A DNA stretch of 5,207 bases from NCBI GenBank assembly GCA_900313875.1, contig OMSY01000110.1, positions 1 through 5,207 of the forward strand, read 5' to 3'. Position numbers and translations under genes: made by a program. Below the pieces are notes generated by a model. The model did no database searches. It was not told where the DNA came from and saw only the letters and a program-made list of their open reading frames with translations. This stretch comes from an uncultured Actinomycetes bacterium. GTDB taxonomy: Bacteria > Actinomycetota > Coriobacteriia > Coriobacteriales > RUG844. Of the stretch, positions 1-5,207 are shown piece after piece. Within the stretch, counting starts at the first letter, position 1, and every line of letters starts with the position of its first letter.

Positions 1-770
1 CCCCGAGGTTTCTCGGCTATCCCATCCGCAGAGGCGACGGTATCGGGCACCACAGGCTCAGCCCCATCGGGACCGTCTCCGGACTCAACGGCTTCCACAG
101 GCTCAGCGGGCGCCGCATGCTCCTCGACCACCGCGGCACCAGCACCAGCATCAGCATCGGTCACCTCCTTCGAGGTGGCACCATCGGGGAGCGACGCTGC
201 GGGAGCGGGGGAGTCGGACACGGCCTGTCCATCGGCAGCCGCAGCTTCGACCGGACCCTCCAGCTGCGACATCGATGCGGTCTCCGCTACAGGTTCCAGA
301 GGCGAGACCATCCCATCATCGGCAGGGACGGTTTCGAGACGGGCGATGACCTCCTCGAGCGCGATCACGTCCTCATCGGAAACCACCGGCACATCGATGG
401 GTTCGATGTCGGTATACTTGCTGGATTTCGCAGAGGACTCTGCCGCGTCTTCAGGAGCGGGCACATACTCGAAAGCGCGCGACTTGATCTCGACCGACTG
501 CGCCACATCGACGGGAACCTGTTCGACCGTCGCCTTCATGCGGACACTGTCGCCGACCCCCTTGCCACCGTCAACGTCTCCCCCCGGGACCACAGGCGCA
601 GGCTCCACGAATCCAACAGGGACGGAGCCGACCTCGTCGACGATCTCGATAGGCTGCTTGCGCTTGTCCTTCTTGCCCTTCCCCTGCTTCTTCTGCTGCT
701 TGCCCTTCTTGTCCTTCGTCTGTTTCTTCCCTTGCTTGGCGCTCTTCTGCTTCTTGGATTTGGCAGCCAT
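1..770 (-). CDS. Hypothetical protein with Lys/Gln-rich N-terminus and acidic low-complexity body (3'-truncated by window edge)
   Basis: I do not recognise a family. Reading from the ATG at 770-768, the frame stays open for 256 codons to the window edge, so the C-terminus is missing. Residues 1-39 are extremely basic: 18 Lys and one Arg against two Asp, with many Gln and Gly and no hydrophobic stretch. This is therefore not a signal peptide or membrane anchor. Residues 40-130 are Val/Asp/Glu/Pro-rich. Residues about 131-147 (starting SDEDVIALEEV) could form a short amphipathic helix. From about 150 to the edge the chain is Ala/Pro/Glu/Asp/Val-rich with very few Lys or Arg, and looks disordered. 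The start is supported by GGGAG at 777-781, six bases upstream. An in-frame Met at residue 78 would drop the basic block and has less support. The polycationic head suggests nucleic-acid, ribosome or polyanion contact (inference). A folded domain may lie beyond the edge. It follows the DUF308 gene by 89 bases. I am confident it is coding and have no functional call. Confidence 0.75.
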   Translation of the reverse strand, partial: MAAKSKKQKSAKQGKKQTKDKKGKQQKKQGKGKKDKRKQPIEIVDEVGSVPVGFVEPAPVVPGGDVDGGKGVGDSVRMKATVEQVPVDVAQSVEIKSRAFEYVPAPEDAAESSAKSSKYTDIEPIDVPVVSDEDVIALEEVIARLETVPADDGMVSPLEPVAETASMSQLEGPVEAAAADGQAVSDSPAPAASLPDGATSKEVTDADAGAGAAVVEEHAAPAEPVEAVESGDGPDGAEPVVPDTVASADGIAEKPR

Positions 771-773
771 GTG

Positions 774-781
774 CCTCTCCC
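774..781 (-). promoter_or_regulatory. Ribosome binding site deciding the ATG at 770
   Basis: On the minus strand GGGAGAGG lies at 781-774, followed by CAC and the ATG at 770-768. The GGGAG core sits six bases from the ATG, a normal spacing. This supports the basic N-terminus as truly translated, in preference to the internal Met codon at residue 78. Confidence 0.55.
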
Positions 782-784
782 TTC

Positions 785-802
785 CCCGTCCGTCCCGACG
801 GG
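785..802 (-). promoter_or_regulatory. Hairpin in the leader immediately upstream of the RBS
   Basis: CCCGTC at 785-790 and GACGGG at 797-802 form a perfect 6-bp GC-rich inverted repeat with a six-base loop. It ends only a few bases before the Shine-Dalgarno sequence of the gene starting at 770. There is no T-run on either side, so it is not a standard intrinsic terminator. It could influence ribosome access or mRNA stability, or it may be chance in GC-rich DNA. Confidence 0.25.
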
Positions 803-859
803 CGCTGAAAACGACACCTACCAGGAAGTGCCCCGAACTCCGCGGAGACGCCCCAGAGG

Positions 860-1378
860 CTATAGGCTCCTGGCAAACATACCGCCGACCATCATGATCA
901 GGCCATACAGGAGCAGGTAAACCCCGATGAAGACGGCAAGCATCCCGGGAAACAACACCATGAGAAGACCGAAGATGACCGCAATGGCACCGATCATCAG
1001 GTCGAACCTCGCCTGCATGGGCATGACCTTCTGCAACCTACCACCCCTCGCCACCTCGAAGAGCCCGGCGATGAGAACCGAGATTCCTATGAACCAGGGA
1101 AGGACGCTGCGCAGGGCGAACGGATAGAGCACGAACAGGATGCCGAGAACCAGGTAGACGACCGACCGGGGCAGCATCGTGTCCTCGTATCCCCATGACC
1201 CGCGAAGATGCTTGTGCGTGCTGATGCCGGTGATTCCCGCGATGAGGAAACCGACCCCCGCGAAGAGAGCGATCAACGTGAGCGCGCCATTGCGGAAGAT
1301 GATGCAGAGAATCCCGAGCACGACGAAGAGAACGCCATTGCCCAGCATGTTCGTGACGATGCCCCGCGAGTCATTCAT
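860..1378 (-). CDS. DUF308 / HdeD-like small membrane protein
   Basis: This is a 172-residue, highly hydrophobic protein that I read as six membrane segments, roughly at residues 11-28, 32-50, 71-87, 92-109, 126-143 and 147-166. The segments form three repeated hairpins of the pattern LGIL..(I/V)(F/Y)P.......(I/V)G...LIAG: LGILCIIF then GFLIAGI, LGILFVLYP then SVLIAGLFE, and IFGLLMVLFPG then YLLLYGL. Threefold repetition and this length are typical of the DUF308/HdeD family. HdeD in Escherichia coli is linked to acid resistance at high cell density, but most family members, probably including this one, have no established activity. I chose the ATG at 1378 because GGGAGG lies five bases upstream and the hydrophobic repeat begins right after it. 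The frame extends to 1501, but the extra 41 residues lack family character. The gene lies 128 bases after the YYY gene and 89 before the Lys-rich gene, so it may be the third member of a transcript or have its own promoter. The family call is solid; the role is unknown. Confidence 0.85.
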   Translation of the reverse strand: MNDSRGIVTNMLGNGVLFVVLGILCIIFRNGALTLIALFAGVGFLIAGITGISTHKHLRGSWGYEDTMLPRSVVYLVLGILFVLYPFALRSVLPWFIGISVLIAGLFEVARGGRLQKVMPMQARFDLMIGAIAVIFGLLMVLFPGMLAVFIGVYLLLYGLIMMVGGMFARSL

Positions 1379-1506
1379 GCAGACCTCCCAGAAAAACAGA
1401 TTCGACCACACCTGCAGTCTATCGTTTCGGAACGCATACGTCGATGAGCAGATGGACAGCACCTCGCCGATACCTTCGGCACCCGGCCGGTCCTGCACCA
1501 CCCCGC
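1379..1506 (-). other. Intergenic gap between YYY gene and DUF308 gene, with small hairpins
   Basis: This 128-base gap is the longest non-coding stretch in the window. It holds CCGGCCGG at 1483-1490, a perfect 5-bp stem with a five-base loop at 1466-1480 (GCCGA and TCGGC arms), and a 12-base imperfect palindrome at 1423-1434. None is followed by a T-tract, so I do not call an intrinsic terminator. No convincing -35/-10 pair is visible. A weak possibility is TCGACG, a 15-base spacer and GATAGA, which would overlap the 1423-1434 palindrome. Its length leaves room for an independent promoter for the DUF308 gene, but nothing visible proves one. Confidence 0.4.
1384..1389 (-). promoter_or_regulatory. 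Strong ribosome binding site deciding the ATG at 1378
   Basis: GGGAGG on the minus strand at 1389-1384, followed by TCTGC and ATG, is a near-perfect Shine-Dalgarno with five-base spacing. It sets the DUF308 protein start at 1378, not at the upstream in-frame ATG at 1501. Confidence 0.8.
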
Positions 1507-3924
1507 CTATCCGGCGACCCGATACAGGACGACATCACCGAACCGGTACTCGTCTTGGGCAAGCTGTGACAACCGGCCCTCGTCGAGCCCCGCGTACCGC
1601 TCCCTCTCACGGGAACCCACGTAGACATAGGAAACCCGATACCGTGCGAGCAGGTCCCTCACCTGCTCGAGGTCCTCGCTCGTGTAGATGGTCTCGATGT
1701 CATCTTTGCGCTCGTTGTTATCGGCAGGGGACCCACGCCAGAGCCATTCGTGCGCGTACCACCCGAGCACTGTCGGCCTACCCGTCGAGGAGGAGATCCG
1801 ACAGTACTCGGTATAACTGTCCCCCTCCGCCTCGAGGATGACCGCATCGGGTTCGGTGTTGTCCCGGACCCAGGCGATGGCATCCGCCTCATCCGGGTCC
1901 TTGCTCGCGATGTAAGCCAGCCCATCGAGCATGCCCTTGCTCTGACGCAGCGCATAGGACATCGCACCGGGTGCGAAGACGAGCGAGATGGCGACGAGCA
2001 GCGCGGCCACCGTACCGCAGGCCGCCCGCCAGCGCCGCGTCCGGAAACGATCGGGCGCCAGCACGCGCACGATGACGTAGCCAAGGGCAAGCGAGAACAT
2101 GATGAAGGCCTGGTAAGTGAACTTGAACATCGTGTTGGCACGCGGTGCCGTGCCGTAGATGTCGACCACGTACATGACCTCGGGGACGATGATGAGGCCG
2201 AAGGCGCAGATGAGGAGCACGAGCACGAACAGGTCGGGCAGTTCCAGGTCCGCGATCCAGAACCGTAGACGCGTGTGCCATCGGAGTGGTTGGAGCTCGG
2301 CGGTGTCTTCCACATCGCTGCCGAGACCGGCGTCCTCCGACGCGGGTTCATCTTGACCGCCCCCTGCAGGGCCGAGCGCGTCGTCCTCACCGGCATCCTG
2401 GTCGGAATCAGCCCACCCCACCACATGCTTGGTGGAGCCGACCAGTCGCCCCTCCTCGACCTCGTCGTCCGCAACCGGCTCGAAGTCGCTCCGCCCCCCG
2501 GTCCCCGGCACAGGCTCCCAGACATCCTCCACGAGCGCATCCTCTCCCACGCCCCCGCGATGCGGGCCATCACAGGCAAGGGCCACGACGTGGAGGGCGA
2601 TGAGGATGAGCGCAGGATACCAGAGCACCAACCATTCGATGAACGGGGAACGTTGGGAGACGAATGCAATGGACGCCGTGATCATCTGGAAATGCAAGGT
2701 GAAGGGAAAGGAGACAACCCGAGCGCAGGCGTAGAGCAGCACCATCGTGCAGGCGAACTCGACCAGCATGACCCATACCACCCGGCCCTCGCGCTGCAGC
2801 ACCACATAGAGGACCAGGAACGCCGAGACCACGAGATAGACCGCGAAGTCCCAGTAGTTGGTCATGGACATGATGCCGAGGAGCAACCCCATGAGGACCA
2901 GCTCCAAGGCGAACGCCTCGCGGGAGGGTATGCGATAGGGCAGCTGCCACTCCTCCCGTCGCCGGATGACGAAAGCCAGGGCCAGCGCCAGAAAGACCAC
3001 CACGAAACACAGGTCGAGCATGTGGGCATGGAGGTCCGCCACGACGAACGAATAGGAAGGAAACTCGTGGATCGTCGCATCCTTGCTCCCGGAATAGCAG
3101 TTGATGTACCGGGTCGAGTCCGCGAACCAGTACGTCTCCGTCCAGGTGATGACCCCGAGACGCCCGAGGAGGGGAAGGATGATGCGGTAGACGAGCGCAT
3201 GCCCGTTCCCGCCGAAACACAGGACGATACCCGCGATGAGCCCCGCCGCCATCCCCATCGGACGGGAAACGCGCCTGCGCATGCACGCGAGGTCCATCAC
3301 GAGCGCGGAGGAAGTCGAGAAGGTGGCCGCGAACGTGGTGGCCACCATGAGGTTGTAGCCGACCGACGAGCCGATGCCCGTCAGACGGCAGAGCACGGCG
3401 GTGGCGAAATGCCCGAAATAGTAGTAGTTGATTCCCTCGCCCGCATACCACATATCCTGTGCCGGCAGGTACGTGCTGTCGAGGATGGCGGCAAGGAAGC
3501 CGTGGTCCATGGGTTTCTCGAGCGTGGAAAGGTCGGGGGCCTGCGCACGCACCCATGACCACAGCGCAAGGGCGAGAACGAAGAGCAGCTCCTCCAGGAC
3601 CAGCATCGTCCAGAAGCCGGGGTCGCGGAGCCCTTCCCCCACCGCATCGCGCCCAGAGGGACTCAGGACGAGCCAGACCGCCTGGACGACGACGACCAGC
3701 GCCACGAGGACGATGAGCGCCCAACGTGTGAACGGCAGCAGATGGAACGTCGAACAGGAAAACGAGCAAAGGGACACGAGACCGAGGCCAAGCACCTTCG
3801 AGAAGGCGTAGCCCCGGTCATCGAACGACCTGAAAAGGCGCATGGTGAGCGGGAGCAAGGCGATTCCGAGCAGGAGGAGGCACACCCACCACTCGAGACA
3901 GCTCAGGACGTCCGCGCTCACCAT
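1507..3924 (-). CDS. DUF2298 / 'YYY' polytopic membrane protein, putative GT-C-like enzyme
   Basis: This is a complete 805-residue protein with roughly 14-16 membrane segments in residues 1-450 and 563-650, and a soluble C-terminal domain of about 150 residues. Family hallmarks appear in order: EKPMD at 136-140, INYYYFGH at 165-172 (the YYY motif), EFPSYSF plus DLHAH at 287-301, PRANTMFKF at 594-602, and ILEAEGDSYTEY then PTVLGW near 696-722. These identify the DUF2298 family, first described from Chloroflexi and Archaea (Chlor_Arch_YYY). No member I know of has a proven reaction. The architecture of acidic residues in an early loop, many helices and a soluble C-terminal domain resembles GT-C lipid-linked sugar transferases, so an envelope glycosylation role is plausible inference. 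Unusual here is a hydrophilic acidic insert at residues 452-545 between membrane segments. The start may be the ATG at 3924 or the adjacent GTG at 3921. The gene lies 46 bases downstream of the symporter gene, so co-transcription is likely. Confidence 0.85.
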   Translation of the reverse strand: MVSADVLSCLEWWVCLLLLGIALLPLTMRLFRSFDDRGYAFSKVLGLGLVSLCSFSCSTFHLLPFTRWALIVLVALVVVVQAVWLVLSPSGRDAVGEGLRDPGFWTMLVLEELLFVLALALWSWVRAQAPDLSTLEKPMDHGFLAAILDSTYLPAQDMWYAGEGINYYYFGHFATAVLCRLTGIGSSVGYNLMVATTFAATFSTSSALVMDLACMRRRVSRPMGMAAGLIAGIVLCFGGNGHALVYRIILPLLGRLGVITWTETYWFADSTRYINCYSGSKDATIHEFPSYSFVVADLHAHMLDLCFVVVFLALALAFVIRRREEWQLPYRIPSREAFALELVLMGLLLGIMSMTNYWDFAVYLVVSAFLVLYVVLQREGRVVWVMLVEFACTMVLLYACARVVSFPFTLHFQMITASIAFVSQRSPFIEWLVLWYPALILIALHVVALACDGPHRGGVGEDALVEDVWEPVPGTGGRSDFEPVADDEVEEGRLVGSTKHVVGWADSDQDAGEDDALGPAGGGQDEPASEDAGLGSDVEDTAELQPLRWHTRLRFWIADLELPDLFVLVLLICAFGLIIVPEVMYVVDIYGTAPRANTMFKFTYQAFIMFSLALGYVIVRVLAPDRFRTRRWRAACGTVAALLVAISLVFAPGAMSYALRQSKGMLDGLAYIASKDPDEADAIAWVRDNTEPDAVILEAEGDSYTEYCRISSSTGRPTVLGWYAHEWLWRGSPADNNERKDDIETIYTSEDLEQVRDLLARYRVSYVYVGSRERERYAGLDEGRLSQLAQDEYRFGDVVLYRVAG

Positions 3925-3925
3925 A

Positions 3926-3933
3926 CCCCCTTC
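3926..3933 (-). promoter_or_regulatory. Ribosome binding site of the YYY gene, unusually close to the ATG
   Basis: GAAGGGGG lies on the minus strand at 3933-3926 with only one base before the ATG at 3924. The next codon is GTG at 3921, which would sit four bases from the same site. Counting only AAGG as the paired element gives four bases to the ATG. The true start is therefore ambiguous by one codon. Confidence 0.45.
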
Positions 3934-3970
3934 AAACGATCACAGGTTGATGAGACGATACCACGTTCCG

Positions 3971-5207
3971 TCAGTCGTCGTCGCTCAGCAGCACCTCGCC
4001 TACACCGGGAGTGGGAACGTCCACGAGATCGTCTTCCCCGATGTGCCAGCATTCGGTGGCAGGTAGACCGGGAATGGAATCCGCGACGAAGACCGGGTCC
4101 TTGCCCGCCTTGAACTGCTTCTCGTAGTCGGCGAAGCAGGCGAGCGCCCATTTGCCGAGGATGAGGATGACCACGATGTTGATGACCGCCTCGAGACCCA
4201 TGAAGATGTCGGCAAGGTTCCAGGCGAGCGTGAGGTTGGACTGTGCACCGAAGAAGACGACGATGCAGCACAGGACACGGAAGACCGCGAGCAGCACAGG
4301 GTTCTTTGAAATGAACCTGATGTTGCTCTCGGCATAGAAGTAGTTGCCGATGATGCTCGAGAACGCGAACGCGAAGATGGCGACGGTCATGAAATGGATG
4401 CCGAGGGGGCCGAAACCGTCGAGCATGGCCTGCTGCACGAGCACCATGTTGCTGATCGCGACATCGCTGCCAGCCCCGCCCCACACGATGAGGCCGGCGT
4501 TGTCCTTCACGAAGAACATGAGCATGATCGCCGAGCAGGAGCAGATGACGATCGTGTCGATGAAGACGGAGAGCGTCTGCACGAGACCCTGCTTCACGGG
4601 GTGGGAGACGCTTGCGGAAGCAGCGGCGTTGGGAGCGGAACCCATACCGGCCTCGTTGGAGAACAGGCCTCGTTTGATACCCTGGACGACCATCGAGCCA
4701 GCGAAACCACCGACGATGGAGTGGAAATCGAAGGCCTCGCTGAAGATGAGCCCGAAGACCTGCGGGAGCTCGGTGATGTTCATGAACGTGAGGATGAGCG
4801 CAAGCAGGAGATAGCCGACCGCCATGACGGGGACGATGATGGAGGTCAGGAAGCTGATGCGGTGCGCGCCGCCGAAGAGGCAGAAGCCGACGAGCACGGC
4901 GAGCAGGATGCCGAGTGCCATGGGTGCCATCGAGTCGTTGTACCCGGGGATGTAATACGCCAGCGACGAGCTCATGTTATAGGTCTGCAGGCCGTTGAAA
5001 CCGAGCGCGAAGCAGAGGATGAGCGAGATGGCGAACAGGACACCGAGCCAGCGCTTGCCGAGCGCCTGCTGGATGTAGTACGCAGGACCGCCGCGGAACT
5101 CGCCTTCCTTGCCACGGACCTTCCATATCTGGGCCAGCGTCGATTCGATGAACGCCGAGGCGCTGCCGATGAGGGCCATGAGCCACATCCAGAAGACCGC
5201 ACCCGGA
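3971..5207 (-). CDS. Alanine/glycine:cation symporter (AGCS family), 5'-truncated by window edge
   Basis: This is the C-terminal ~411 residues of a sodium-coupled amino-acid importer of the inner membrane. AGCS proteins bring in alanine or glycine with Na+ and are usually about 450-500 residues long, so some 60-90 N-terminal residues lie outside the window. The frame is open through position 5207. Upstream of the first visible Met (5188) it reads PGAVFW, continuing into MWLMAL, which matches the conserved family stretch, so 5188 is not the real start. Counting from that Met: GEFRGGPAYYI at 29-39, the hallmark RGLFSNEAGMGSAPNAAA at 173-190, DTIVIC at 211-216, and GNYFYAESNIRF at 281-292. A cytoplasmic-looking tail (DYEKQFKAGKDPVF at 354-367) is also common in the family. 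The tail ends in an acidic stretch (LLSDDD). I see at least eight membrane segments in the visible part. Family assignment is firm; the exact substrate is inferred. The stop lies 46 bases from the YYY gene start. Confidence 0.93.
   Translation of the reverse strand, partial: PGAVFWMWLMALIGSASAFIESTLAQIWKVRGKEGEFRGGPAYYIQQALGKRWLGVLFAISLILCFALGFNGLQTYNMSSSLAYYIPGYNDSMAPMALGILLAVLVGFCLFGGAHRISFLTSIIVPVMAVGYLLLALILTFMNITELPQVFGLIFSEAFDFHSIVGGFAGSMVVQGIKRGLFSNEAGMGSAPNAAASASVSHPVKQGLVQTLSVFIDTIVICSCSAIMLMFFVKDNAGLIVWGGAGSDVAISNMVLVQQAMLDGFGPLGIHFMTVAIFAFAFSSIIGNYFYAESNIRFISKNPVLLAVFRVLCCIVVFFGAQSNLTLAWNLADIFMGLEAVINIVVILILGKWALACFADYEKQFKAGKDPVFVADSIPGLPATECWHIGEDDLVDVPTPGVGEVLLSDDD

Noticed and set aside
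807..830. Possible intrinsic terminator after the DUF308 gene: a weak stem (815-819 with 826-830) followed by TCGTTTT on the minus strand
   Set aside because: The stem is only 5 bp with one G-U pair, and only four T follow after an interrupted start. Too weak to call.
838..847. Ten-base perfect palindrome CTCCGCGGAG downstream of the DUF308 stop
   Set aside because: It has no loop, no T-tract and no partner site. Palindromes of this size are unremarkable in GC-rich DNA.
117..920. Two long plus-strand open frames of 267 and 240 codons (117-920 and 175-897)
   Set aside because: They are antisense to the Lys-rich gene and the end of the DUF308 gene. Their translations mirror the low-complexity repeats (Leu/Phe runs opposite Lys codons), show no family features, and are expected in GC-rich coding DNA.
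1466..1490. Hairpin and CCGGCCGG palindrome after the YYY gene as a terminator
   Set aside because: The stem is 5 bp and no T-tract follows on the minus strand, so it does not meet intrinsic terminator criteria.
1379..1501. Upstream extension of the DUF308 protein to an ATG at 1501
   Set aside because: The extra 41 residues have no family likeness and would ignore the strong GGGAGG site five bases before the ATG at 1378.
2275..3558. 427-codon plus-strand open frame opposite the YYY gene
   Set aside because: The translation is a His/Asp/Glu/Arg-rich jumble without hydrophobic core or motifs. The minus-strand frame carries clear conserved YYY motifs throughout.
4344..4814. Plus-strand open frame of 156 codons opposite the symporter gene
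   Set aside because: The opposite frame contains the AGCS hallmark motifs. The plus-strand translation is Met/Thr/Pro-rich without recognisable features.

Overview
The window is GC-rich bacterial DNA. All four genes lie on the minus strand and are packed head to tail with gaps of 46, 128 and 89 bases. The gene mix is an AGCS-type sodium:alanine symporter, a large 'YYY' membrane protein (DUF2298) and a small HdeD-like DUF308 protein. With the GC-rich coding style and Shine-Dalgarno starts, this fits an actinobacterial genome. Coriobacteriia (Olsenella/Collinsella-like anaerobes) is my best guess, but that is an impression and not something the sequence proves. There are no tRNA or rRNA genes, CRISPR arrays, insertion sequences or clear intrinsic terminators.

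In transcription order (right to left): (1) 5207-3971 is the C-terminal ~410 residues of an AGCS amino-acid:cation symporter, cut by the right edge. (2) 3924-1507 is a complete 805-residue DUF2298/YYY polytopic membrane protein. It has the family's signature motifs and an unusual ~94-residue acidic hydrophilic insert. (3) 1378-860 is a 172-residue DUF308/HdeD-like protein made of three copies of a two-helix hairpin. (4) 770 to beyond position 1 is an unrecognised soluble protein, at least 256 residues long. It has a lysine/glutamine-rich N-terminus and a long acidic Ala/Pro/Val/Glu-rich remainder, and its frame is open to the left edge.

The first two genes are close enough (46 bases, no terminator seen) to be co-transcribed. 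The next two have larger gaps that could carry their own control signals, and only weak hairpins and palindromes are visible there. Three of the four products are integral membrane proteins. One is a nutrient transporter, one may be a GT-C-like envelope enzyme, and one is a small membrane protein of uncertain role. No shared pathway can be demonstrated. The two least explained items are the Lys-rich/acidic protein at the left edge and the acidic insert in the YYY protein. I see no convincing new defence or mobile system.
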